From: Proteobacteria bacterium SG_bin5
GTDB taxonomy: Bacteria; Pseudomonadota; Alphaproteobacteria; Sphingomonadales; Sphingomonadaceae
Reading direction: 5' to 3'
NCBI GenBank assembly: GCA_002083475.1
Contig: LWDI01000028.1
Span: 1 to 33,395 of the forward strand
Length of the DNA: 33,395 nt
Position 1 is the stretch's first letter; the number at the start of each line of letters is the position of its first letter. The translations under genes were made by a program, and so were the position numbers. This document shows, in pieces, positions 26,764-33,395 of the stretch. The notes beneath the pieces are model-generated. The model was not told the origin of the DNA. It did not search any database and was given only the letters and a program-made list of their open reading frames with translations.

Positions 26764-28381
26764 GGCCAAATCCGGTCCTCCCCAAGCGCCGCTTGGGGAG
26801 GGGGACCATGCGCAGCATGGTGGAGGGGCGGCCCGCAGCGCCGATCGGCTGACACTCGACGCCCCTCCACCACTGGCTACGCCAGTGGTCCCCCTCCCCG
26901 AGCAAAGCTCGGGGAGGAATGGTGGCTGCGCCTCCAAGGATACGCTGCGCCAATCGGCGATCGAGGCGGGCAAGGCGGGCGTGCTCGAACGCTATGCCGC
27001 CGATTATCCGCAAGGGCCGCACGATCAGCCGCAATCGATGTGCCCGGCGTTCGGCTCGCTGCGCGTGGGCCTCAGGATGCGGCGCACCGCGAGCATCCTC
27101 TCGGGCTCGGCCTGCTGCGTCTATGGCCTCACCTTCACCAGCCATTTCTACGGCGCGCGGCGGACGGTCGGCTATGTGCCGTTCAATTCCGAAACGCTCG
27201 TCACCGGCAAATTGTTCGAGGACATCAAGGAAGCCGTCGAGCAGACCGCCGATCCCGCGCTCTATGACGCGATCGTGGTGACCAATCTCTGCGTGCCGAC
27301 CGCCTCGGGCGTGCCGCTGCAATTGCTGCCCAAGGCGATCAACGGCGTGCGGATCATCGGCATCGACGTGCCGGGCTTCGGCGTGCCGACGCATGCCGAG
27401 GCGAAGGACGTGCTCGCGGGCGCGATGCTCGCTTACGCGGCGAACGAGGCCGAGGCCGGCCCGGTCGCCGCCCCCAAGGAACGATCGGACCGGCCGACGG
27501 TGACTCTCCTGGGCGAGATGTTCCCGGCCGACCCACCCGGCATCGGCTTGATGCTGGAGCCGCTGGGCCTCGCGGCCGGCCCGGTCGTCCCGACGCGCGA
27601 ATGGCGCGAACTCTATGCAGCGCTCGATGGCGCGGTGGTCGCGGCGATCCATCCCTTCTACACCGCCAGCGTGCGTGTGTTCGAAGGGGCGGGTCGCCGC
27701 GTCATCGGCTCGGCCCCGGTCGGGCGCGACGGCACCGCCGCCTGGCTCGACGCGGTGGGCGCGGCGTGCGGCGTCGCCCAAGCCAAGATCGACGCCGCCA
27801 AGAACCGCTTTCTGCCCGCGATCGCCGGCGCGCTCGCCGCGCGCCCGGTCAAAGGGCGGATCACGGTTTCGGGCTATGAAGGCTCCGAACTGCTCGTCGC
27901 GCGGCTGCTCATCGAAAGCGGCGCGCACGTGCCCTATGTCGGCACCGCCTGCCCGCGCACCCCCTGGAGCGAGGCCGATCGCGATTGGCTGGAGGCGCAT
28001 GGCGCGCGCGTCCAATATCGCGCGAGCCTCGAGCAAGACATCGCCGCGGTCGAGGAATTCGGCCCCGATCTCGCGATCGGCACCACGCCCGTCGTCCAGC
28101 ACGCCAAGAGCAAGGGCACGCCCGCGCTTTATTTCACCAACCTCATTTCGGCGCGGCCGCTGATGGGGCCGGCCGGCGCGGGGAGCCTCGCGATGGTGGT
28201 GAACGGCGCGATGGCGAACCAGGCGCGCTTCGACGCGATGCGCGATTTCTTCGAAGGCGTCGGCCGCGAGGAGACCGCCGGCGTCTGGCAAGACGCGCCG
28301 GTGCTGCGCCCCGAATTCAAAGCCAAATTCGCCGCGCGCCGCATCGCCGCCGCCAAGGCCGAGGAGGCGGTGGGTGTTTAG
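26750..28381 (+). CDS. bchY: Chlorophyllide a reductase subunit Y with repeat-derived N-terminal insertion
   Basis: BchY and BchZ form the NifDK-like catalytic part of chlorophyllide a reductase. From residue 60 on, the protein is a normal BchY: CASKDTLRQSA, RYAADYPQGPHDQPQSMCPA, GSACCVYGLTF. The cluster ligands would be Cys98, Cys122/123 and Cys181. The first 59 residues are unusual: after MTPSEAKS, about 48 codons are a structured palindromic repeat (26776-26918) read in frame. GAGGTGAT five bases before the ATG at 26750 supports this start. There is no in-frame ATG until residue 97, so the ribosome must cross the repeat. Total 543 residues, longer than is typical. Confidence 0.93.
   Translation: MTPSEAKSGPPQAPLGEGDHAQHGGGAARSADRLTLDAPPPLATPVVPLPEQSSGRNGGCASKDTLRQSAIEAGKAGVLERYAADYPQGPHDQPQSMCPAFGSLRVGLRMRRTASILSGSACCVYGLTFTSHFYGARRTVGYVPFNSETLVTGKLFEDIKEAVEQTADPALYDAIVVTNLCVPTASGVPLQLLPKAINGVRIIGIDVPGFGVPTHAEAKDVLAGAMLAYAANEAEAGPVAAPKERSDRPTVTLLGEMFPADPPGIGLMLEPLGLAAGPVVPTREWRELYAALDGAVVAAIHPFYTASVRVFEGAGRRVIGSAPVGRDGTAAWLDAVGAACGVAQAKIDAAKNRFLPAIAGALAARPVKGRITVSGYEGSELLVARLLIESGAHVPYVGTACPRTPWSEADRDWLEAHGARVQYRASLEQDIAAVEEFGPDLAIGTTPVVQHAKSKGTPALYFTNLISARPLMGPAGAGSLAMVVNGAMANQARFDAMRDFFEGVGREETAGVWQDAPVLRPEFKAKFAARRIAAAKAEEAVGV
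26776..26918. repeat. Structured palindromic repeat, copy 2 (in frame inside bchY)
   Basis: This 143-bp element starts with TCCTCCCC and ends with GGGGAGGA. It has four hairpins: CTCCCCAAGC/GCTTGGGGAG, ACCATGC/GCATGGT, ACCACTGGC/GCCAGTGGT and CTCCCCGAGC/GCTCGGGGAG. A long-range stem GGAGGGGC/GCCCCTCC joins the halves. It is translated as part of bchY (GPPQAPLGEGDHAQHGGGAA and on to PLPEQSSGR). No stop codon arises in this frame. Confidence 0.9.
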
Positions 28382-28395
28382 CCGCGTGAACCAAA

Positions 28396-28510
28396 TCCTC
28401 CCCGTTTACGGGGAGGTGGACCGTGCACGGCACGGTGGAAGGGGCGGCGCCAAGAGCGTGCCCCCCTCCGTCAGCGCTTCGCGCTGCCACCTCCCCACCA
28501 GTGGGGAGGA
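28396..28510. repeat. Structured palindromic repeat, copy 3 (bchY-bchZ gap)
   Basis: This 115-bp element starts with TCCTCCCC and ends with GGGGAGGA. Its hairpins are CCTCCCCGT/ACGGGGAGG, ACCGTGC/GCACGGT, CAGCGC/GCGCTG and CCTCCCCAC/GTGGGGAGG, with a long-range stem joining GGAAGGGGC with GCCCCCCTCC (imperfect). It fills the gap between bchY and bchZ. Its last eight bases act as the bchZ ribosome binding site. Confidence 0.9.
28503..28510 (+). promoter_or_regulatory. Ribosome binding site of bchZ, supplied by the repeat end
   Basis: GGGGAGGA ends six bases before the bchZ ATG (28517). No other purine-rich site is near. The same bases form the 3' arm of hairpin 4, so the site may be hidden when the hairpin forms and opened by translating ribosomes or an RNA change. 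Confidence 0.7.
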
Positions 28511-28516
28511 ACTAAC

Positions 28517-29950
28517 ATGCTGATCCTCGATCACGATCGCGCGGGCGGCTATTGGGGGGCGGTTTACGCCTTCACCGCGATCAAGGGCCTGCAAGTCATC
28601 ATCGATGGGCCGGTGGGGTGCGAGAATCTCCCCGTCACCTCGGTGCTGCACTATACCGACGCGCTGCCGCCGCACGAGCTGCCGATCACCGTCACCGGCT
28701 TGTCCGAACAAGAACTCGGCCGCGACGGCACCGAGGGCGCGATGCGTCGCGCCTGGAAGAGCCTCGACCCCGATCTGCCCGCGGTCGTCGTCACCGGCTC
28801 GATCGCCGAGATGATCGGCGGCGGGGTGACGCCCGAGGGCACCAATATCCAGCGCTTTCTGCCGCGCACGATCGACGAGGATCAGTGGCAGTCCGCCGAC
28901 CGCGCGCTCACCTGGCTGTGGACGCAGTTCGGGCCGAAGAAAATGCCGCCGCCGCGCCGCAAGGCGGGTGCCCGCCCGAAGGTCAACATCATCGGCGCGA
29001 TCTATGGCAGCTTCAACCTGCCGAGCGATCTCGCCGAGATCCGCCGCCTGGTCGAGGGGATCGGCGCCGAGGTGAACCTCGTCTTCCCGATGGGCAGCCA
29101 TTTGGCCGACATCCGCCAATTGGCCGATGCCGAGGTGAACGTGTGCCTCTACCGCGAATTCGGGCGCGGACTGTGCGAGGCGCTCGAGCGGCCTTATCTC
29201 CAGGCGCCGATCGGGCTCGGTTCGACCACCGCTTTCCTGCGCACGCTCGGCGAGCTGCTCGGGCTCGATCCCGAGCCGTTCATCGCGCGCGAAAAGCACA
29301 GCACGATCAAGCCGCTTTGGGATTTGTGGCGCTCGGTGACGCAGGATTTCTTCGCCACCGCGAGCTTCGGCGTCGTCGCGACCGAAACTTACGCGCGCGG
29401 GCTGCGGCATTTCCTGGAAGAGGAAATGGGGCTGCCCTGCACCTTCGCCTTCCAACGCTCGGCCGGGGTGAAGCCCGACAATGCGGCGGTGCGCGCGGCG
29501 ATCAAGAGCAACCCGCCGCTCGTGCTGTTCGGCTCGTATAACGAACGCATGTATCTCGCCGAGGCGGGCGGGCGCGGGGTCTATATCCCGGCGAGCTTCC
29601 CCGGCGCGATCATCCGCCGCCACACGGGCACGCCCTTCATGGGCTATGCGGGGGCGACCTATCTCGTCCAGGAAGTGTGCAACGCGTTGTTCGACGCGCT
29701 TTTCCACATCCTGCCGCTCGCCACCCAGCTCGACGCGGTCGAACCCACCCCCGCGCGCGAGGCGCCGATCGCTTGGGACGACGCCGCCAAGGCCGCGCTC
29801 GATCTGCGGCTCGAGGCCGAGCCGGTGCTGCTCCGCATCTCGGCCGCCAAGCGGCTGCGCGACGCGGCCGAGGCCGCCGCGCGCCGCGCGGGCGAAACCC
29901 GCGTCTCGCCCGAACGGCTGGACGCCCTGCTCGCCGAGGCGGTGCCATGA
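28517..29950 (+). CDS. bchZ: Chlorophyllide a reductase subunit Z
   Basis: BchZ is the NifK-like partner of BchY and gives one cysteine to the shared [4Fe-4S] cluster. The 477-residue product has Cys35 in DGPVGCENLPVTS, the stretch VVVTGSIAEMIGG, and IGAIYGSFNLPSDLAEI. The late GYAGATYLVQEVCNALFD is typical of BchZ. The start is ATG at 28517. The gap before it is repeat copy 3. Its stop overlaps an ATG of a small frame that runs into pufB. Confidence 0.96.
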   Translation: MLILDHDRAGGYWGAVYAFTAIKGLQVIIDGPVGCENLPVTSVLHYTDALPPHELPITVTGLSEQELGRDGTEGAMRRAWKSLDPDLPAVVVTGSIAEMIGGGVTPEGTNIQRFLPRTIDEDQWQSADRALTWLWTQFGPKKMPPPRRKAGARPKVNIIGAIYGSFNLPSDLAEIRRLVEGIGAEVNLVFPMGSHLADIRQLADAEVNVCLYREFGRGLCEALERPYLQAPIGLGSTTAFLRTLGELLGLDPEPFIAREKHSTIKPLWDLWRSVTQDFFATASFGVVATETYARGLRHFLEEEMGLPCTFAFQRSAGVKPDNAAVRAAIKSNPPLVLFGSYNERMYLAEAGGRGVYIPASFPGAIIRRHTGTPFMGYAGATYLVQEVCNALFDALFHILPLATQLDAVEPTPAREAPIAWDDAAKAALDLRLEAEPVLLRISAAKRLRDAAEAAARRAGETRVSPERLDALLAEAVP

Positions 29951-30090
29951 GCCGCCGCACAGCATTCGCCGCGCCCACGCGCGGCACCATCATCCCCCGG
30001 GGCGCTTCCCCCGGTGGATCCGTCGGGGGACGCGAGCCGCGCGCCCCATCTCGCCGGCACGACCCAGAAGGAAGGAGCGTTTATGACTGA
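29947..30090 (+). CDS. Possible short ORF between bchZ and pufB (doubtful)
   Basis: An ATG overlapping the bchZ stop (ATGA) opens a 47-residue frame, MSRRTAFAAPTRGTIIPRGA and on, rich in Arg, Pro and Gly, that ends eight bases inside pufB. The position is where pufQ lies in other purple bacteria, but no membrane helix or PufQ resemblance is present. It could be a leader frame coupling translation or simply chance. Confidence 0.25.
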   Translation: MSRRTAFAAPTRGTIIPRGASPGGSVGGREPRAPSRRHDPEGRSVYD

Positions 30091-30298
30091 CGATCGCATG
30101 GGGCCGGGGACCTATATGACCCCGGACGAGGCGAAGGAGTTTCACAAACTCTTTACCGTCTCGATGGGCTTTTTCGTGTTCGTTGCGTGCGTCGCGCATT
30201 TCCTGGTGTGGCAATGGCGCCCGTGGTTCCCGGGCACCGCGCCGTACAAGGCGGGTCTCACCGCCACGGCGCCGCTCCACGTTACCGGCAAAGCCTGA
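30083..30298 (+). CDS. pufB: Light-harvesting complex 1 beta subunit
   Basis: PufB with PufA binds bacteriochlorophyll around the reaction centre in the intracytoplasmic or inner membrane. The 71-residue product has the N-terminal EAKEFHKLF and a single helix GFFVFVACVAHFLVWQWRPW. His39 is the bacteriochlorophyll ligand and His21 the second conserved one, 18 residues earlier, as usual. AAGGAG stands six bases before the ATG at 30083. The C-terminal part (PGTAPYKAGLTATAPLHVTG) is longer than in many members. Confidence 0.96.
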   Translation: MTDDRMGPGTYMTPDEAKEFHKLFTVSMGFFVFVACVAHFLVWQWRPWFPGTAPYKAGLTATAPLHVTGKA

Positions 30299-30310
30299 GG
30301 AGAGACGATC

Positions 30311-30496
30311 ATGTGGAGAATGTGGGTCACTTTCGATGGCCGCCGCATCCTGACGGTGCTGGCGATCTTCCTCTTTTCGCTGGCGGTGCTGATTCACTTC
30401 ATTCTGCTCAGCACCAACCGCTACAACTGGCTCGACGGGCCGCACACCGAAGCGGCCGCCGCCGCGCCGGCCGCTGCCGCTCCGCCGGCACAGTAA
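30311..30496 (+). CDS. pufA: Light-harvesting complex 1 alpha subunit
   Basis: The 61-residue product has the charged N-terminus MWRMWVTFDGRR, one membrane helix (ILTVLAIFLFSLAVLIHFIL) and His29 as the bacteriochlorophyll ligand. The YNWLDGP that follows is typical of LH1 alpha. An alanine/proline-rich tail closes it. A GAGGAGAG-type site precedes the ATG, 12 bases after the pufB stop. A strong hairpin (30542-30598) lies between its stop and pufL. Confidence 0.96.
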   Translation: MWRMWVTFDGRRILTVLAIFLFSLAVLIHFILLSTNRYNWLDGPHTEAAAAAPAAAAPPAQ

Positions 30497-30541
30497 AGCG
30501 CGCCCAGCCGAGTATCGTGTCGCGGGCGTAGCGCGGCGACG

Positions 30542-30598
30542 CGGGCGAGGGTGGTGGCGCGGGCGCTTACGGGCGCTCCCCCGCCACGCCTTCGCCCG
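30542..30598 (+). promoter_or_regulatory. Intercistronic hairpin between pufA and pufL
   Basis: A long, imperfect stem can be drawn from CGGGCGAGGGTGGTGGCGC on the left to GCCACGCCTTCGCCCG on the right, around a small TTAC-containing loop. In Rhodobacter a hairpin at this place protects the pufBA segment from 3' decay and raises LH1 over reaction-centre transcripts. The same role here is inferred from position. Confidence 0.65.
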
Positions 30599-30665
30599 GC
30601 GTTTCAGCCGCAAGGCCATTAACTGCCGACGTCCCTTAGGACGCGCGGGTGCGGGAGCTTGATCC

Positions 30666-31490
30666 ATGGCACTGCTAAGTTATGAACGGAAGTACCGAGT
30701 AAGGGGCGGCACGCTCATCGGCGGCGATCTGTTCGATTATTGGATCGGCCCCTTTTACGTCGGCTTCTTCGGGATCACCACGATCCTGTTCGCGGGCGTC
30801 GGCACGGCGCTGATCCTTTATGGCGCGAGCCAGGGTCCGACTTGGAACCCCTGGCTGATCTCGATCGCGCCGCCCGATCTCAAATATGGCCTGGGCCTCG
30901 CGCCCTTGCTGCAAGGCGGGCTGTGGCAGATCATTACCATCTGCGCGATCGGCGCCTTTTGTTCCTGGGCGCTGCGCGAGGTGGAGATATGTCGCAAGCT
31001 CGGCATGGGCTATCACGTGCCCATCGCCTTCGGTTTTGCGATTTTCGCCTATGTCACGCTGGTCGTGTTCCGCCCGTTCCTGATGGGCGCGTGGCACTGG
31101 GGCTTTCCCTACGGCATCTGGAGCCATTTGGACTGGGTGTCGAACACCGGCTATCAATATCTGCACTTCCACTACAACCCGGCGCACATGCTGGCGGTGA
31201 GCTTCTTCTTCACCACCACGTTCGCGCTCGCGCTGCACGGCGCGTTGGTGTTGTCGGCGGTCAATCCGCTGCCGGGCGACGAGGTGAAGTCGCCCGAATA
31301 TGAAGACGCGTTCTTCCGCGATACCATCGGCTATTCGATCGGCACGCTCGGCATTCACCGGCTGGGGCTGTTGCTGGCGCTGAACGCCGGTTTCTGGAGC
31401 GCGGTGTGCATCATCATCTCTGGCCCCGTGTGGACGCGCGGTTGGCCCGAATGGTGGACCTGGTGGCTCAACCTGCCGATTTGGCGCTGA
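30666..31490 (+). CDS. pufL: Photosynthetic reaction centre L subunit
   Basis: The 274-residue membrane protein has five helices and binds the special pair, accessory bacteriochlorophylls, quinone and iron with PufM. Visible ligands are His154 (IWSHLDW), His174 (NPAHM, special pair), and His191 (LALHGALV) and a later His in GIHRLG (iron). The numbers are one above the standard ones because the initiator Met is counted. Start ATG at 30666, preceded by GGGAG. pufM starts 15 bases after the stop. Confidence 0.97.
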   Translation: MALLSYERKYRVRGGTLIGGDLFDYWIGPFYVGFFGITTILFAGVGTALILYGASQGPTWNPWLISIAPPDLKYGLGLAPLLQGGLWQIITICAIGAFCSWALREVEICRKLGMGYHVPIAFGFAIFAYVTLVVFRPFLMGAWHWGFPYGIWSHLDWVSNTGYQYLHFHYNPAHMLAVSFFFTTTFALALHGALVLSAVNPLPGDEVKSPEYEDAFFRDTIGYSIGTLGIHRLGLLLALNAGFWSAVCIIISGPVWTRGWPEWWTWWLNLPIWR

Positions 31491-31504
31491 GCGGGGAGGG
31501 AGCG

Positions 31505-32479
31505 ATGGCGACCTATCAAAATATCTTCACCCAAGTCCAAATCCGCGGACCCGCAGAATTCGGCCCGCCCGCGACGGACGGGAGCGAGCCACGGACCGGC
31601 ACGCCCTTCTACAATCATTGGATCGGCAAGCTCGGCAACGCGCAAATCGGCCCGATCCATCTCGGCTATCTGGGATCGGCGGCGCTCGTGTTCGGCACGC
31701 TCGCCTTCGTGATCATCGGGCTCAACATGTGGGCGAGCGTGAACTGGAACCCGATCCAGTTCGTGCGCCAGCTCTTCTGGCTCGCGCTCGAGCCGCCGGC
31801 GCCGCAATATGGCTTGCGCATCCTGCCGCCGCTGCAGGAAGGCGGCTGGTGGCTGATCACCGGCTTCTTCCTGACGCTGTCGATCATCCTCTGGTGGATC
31901 CGCACTTATCTGCGCGCCCGCGCGCTGAAGATGGGGACGCATGTCGCCTGGGCCTTCGCGAGCGCGATCTGGCTCTATCTGGTGTTGGGCTTCATCCGCC
32001 CGATCCTGATGGGCAGCTGGTCGGAAGCCGTGCCCTTCGGCATCTTCCCGCACCTCGATTGGACGGCGGCTTTTTCGATCCGCTACGGCAATTTGTTCTA
32101 CAACCCGTTCCACGCGCTCTCGATCGTCTTCCTTTATGGCTCGACGCTCTTGTTCGCGATGCACGGCGCGACGATCCTCGCGGTCGGCCGCTATGGCGGC
32201 GAGCGCGAGATCGAACAGATCGTCGATCGCGGCACCGCGACCGAGCGCGCCGCCTTGTTCTGGCGCTGGACGATGGGGTTCAACGCGACGATGGAATCGA
32301 TCCACCGCTGGGCATGGTGGTTCGCGGTGCTGACGACGCTCACCGGCGGGATCGGCATCCTCATCACCGGTACGCTGGTCGACAACTGGTTCCTTTGGGC
32401 CCAGCAGCACGGCTATGCTCCTGCTTATCCGAGTACGGGCGTGATCGATCCAGCCACTTTGCCGGGAGCCCCGCAATGA
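31505..32479 (+). CDS. pufM: Photosynthetic reaction centre M subunit
   Basis: The 324-residue partner of PufL carries His183 (FPHLDW), His203 (NPFHAL, special pair), and His220 (AMHGATIL), Glu235 (GEREIE) and His267 (SIHRWAWW) as iron ligands. The ATG at 31505 follows GGGGAGGGAGCG; the open frame upstream is the pufL end. Its stop overlaps the pufC start (ATGA). The tail ends in a short extra-membrane stretch after WFLWAQQHGYAP. Confidence 0.97.
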   Translation: MATYQNIFTQVQIRGPAEFGPPATDGSEPRTGTPFYNHWIGKLGNAQIGPIHLGYLGSAALVFGTLAFVIIGLNMWASVNWNPIQFVRQLFWLALEPPAPQYGLRILPPLQEGGWWLITGFFLTLSIILWWIRTYLRARALKMGTHVAWAFASAIWLYLVLGFIRPILMGSWSEAVPFGIFPHLDWTAAFSIRYGNLFYNPFHALSIVFLYGSTLLFAMHGATILAVGRYGGEREIEQIVDRGTATERAALFWRWTMGFNATMESIHRWAWWFAVLTTLTGGIGILITGTLVDNWFLWAQQHGYAPAYPSTGVIDPATLPGAPQ

Positions 32480-33395
32480 CTGCGTCTCGCTATCTCGCGC
32501 CGGTGATCGCCGGCGCCCTTTCGCTGACCCTGTCGGGCTGTGAATTCGGCCCCAAGCTCGTCGCGCAAAATGGCTATCGCGGCACCGGGCTGAACCAGGT
32601 GACGACGGCCAAGCGCCACGCGCCGCAACCGGTGCCGCCGCCGCCCTATGAACTGCCGCCCGCCGACGGCCAGCGCGCGCGCGAAGTCTATCAGAACGTG
32701 CGGGTGCTGGGCGACATCTCGGCCGAGCGTTTCAACTATCTGATGCTCGCGATCAATACCTGGGTCGCGCCGCAGGAAGGCGCCGATCCGAACAACGTCG
32801 GCTGCAATTACTGCCACAATCCCAACAATCTCGCCTCGGACGAAAAATATACCAAGGTCGTCGCGCGGCGGATGATCCAGATGACGCAGGCGATCAATTC
32901 GCGCTGGTCGAACCACGTCCAGCAGACGGGCGTCACTTGCTATACCTGCCACCGCGGCAATGCGGTGCCGCGCTATGTATGGTCGATGGCTGATGCGCCG
33001 GGCGCGGGGGCGAAGCTCGCGGGCTATAAACACGGGCAGGACACGCCCGCGCCGAGCGTCGCTTATGCTTCGCTGCCTTATGATCCGTTCAGCCCCTATA
33101 TCGAAAATCGCGGCAATATCCGCGTGCAAGGGGCCAAGGCGCTGCCCAATCCGGCCTCGCGCGCCTCGATCGCGCGCACCGAGCAGACTTATGGCTTGAT
33201 GATGCACATGTCGTCCGCCTTGGGCGTCAATTGCACCTTCTGCCATAACAGCCGTGCCTGGTCGGATTGGTCGCAGAGCACGCCGCAGCGCGCCACCGCC
33301 TGGTACGGCATCCGCATGGCGCGCGACGTGAACACGCAATATATCTCGTCGCTCGCCAGCGTCTTCCCGGCCTATCGCAAGGGGCCGCATGGCGA
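32476..33395 (+). CDS. pufC: Reaction-centre cytochrome c subunit (tetraheme, partial)
   Basis: PufC donates electrons to the oxidised special pair on the periplasmic side. The frame starts at the ATGA overlap with pufM and runs to the window end (306 complete codons). A lipoprotein signal ends in LTLSGC (Cys22). Three of the expected four heme motifs are in view: CNYCH (110-114), CYTCH (155-159) and CTFCH (253-257). Axial-ligand methionines lie in YLMLAIN, RRMIQM and LMMHM. The fourth CxxCH should lie just beyond the end. Confidence 0.96.
   Translation, partial: MTASRYLAPVIAGALSLTLSGCEFGPKLVAQNGYRGTGLNQVTTAKRHAPQPVPPPPYELPPADGQRAREVYQNVRVLGDISAERFNYLMLAINTWVAPQEGADPNNVGCNYCHNPNNLASDEKYTKVVARRMIQMTQAINSRWSNHVQQTGVTCYTCHRGNAVPRYVWSMADAPGAGAKLAGYKHGQDTPAPSVAYASLPYDPFSPYIENRGNIRVQGAKALPNPASRASIARTEQTYGLMMHMSSALGVNCTFCHNSRAWSDWSQSTPQRATAWYGIRMARDVNTQYISSLASVFPAYRKGPHG

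Noticed and set aside
29990..30040. GC-rich inverted bases (TCCCCC/GGGGGA) before pufB as a terminator
   Set aside because: The stem is only six pairs around a long loop with no U-run, and pufB lies just downstream in the same operon.
32425..33390. 321-codon open frame on the minus strand at the right end
   Set aside because: It is the antisense shadow of pufC, whose heme motifs and lipoprotein signal on the plus strand are unmistakable.

Overview
This high-GC window fits an alphaproteobacterium of the order Sphingomonadales with a bacteriochlorophyll photosynthesis gene cluster. The gene order crtC-crtD / crtF-bchC-bchX-bchY-bchZ-pufB-pufA-pufL-pufM-pufC is the one known from aerobic anoxygenic phototrophs of that order. 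The housekeeping genes beside it have the same flavour (AstA/AstB arginine catabolism, short GTG-started coupled genes, G+C-rich palindromic repeats). The species cannot be named from the sequence alone.

Left part (1-12.8 kb), mostly housekeeping. On the minus strand lie a partial gene at the edge, cysQ, a small membrane protein, and an arginine succinyltransferase operon (M20 peptidase, astA, astB). Then come a DUF2269 membrane protein (+), an alpha/beta esterase coupled to rppH (-), a histone-deacetylase-like hydrolase (+), korA-korB (+), a GxxExxY-family gene framed by inverted repeats (+), and a photolyase (+).

Middle part (12.8-20.6 kb), patchy and recently rearranged. It holds a HAD hydrolase (-), then a methyltransferase bracketed by a partial duplication of the 5' end of the next gene, an MFS transporter. 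A tRNA-Pro(TGG) gene follows. Its last 18 bases recur 2.55 kb downstream, which marks a small integrated element without an integrase. The element contains a truncated SRAP gene, a hypothetical membrane protein and a broken IS5-family transposase. Beyond it is acs (acetyl-CoA synthetase, -).

Right part (20.6-33.4 kb), photosynthesis genes. crtD and crtC (-) and crtF (+) diverge from one short region. bchC-X-Y-Z (the chlorophyllide-to-bacteriochlorophyllide steps) and pufBALMC (LH1 and reaction centre) run rightwards. PpsR/CrtJ-type boxes (TGT-N12-ACA) stand before bchC and across the crtF start. pufC runs off the window end.

The most striking observation is a family of structured palindromic repeats of about 115-145 bp with four hairpins and a central closing stem. 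One copy sits in frame inside the 5' coding region of bchY and adds roughly 48 residues to a nitrogenase-like enzyme subunit. A second copy sits just upstream of bchZ and supplies its Shine-Dalgarno sequence. A third lies between two convergent genes. Other oddities are a crtC frame without any standard start codon and the framed GxxExxY gene.
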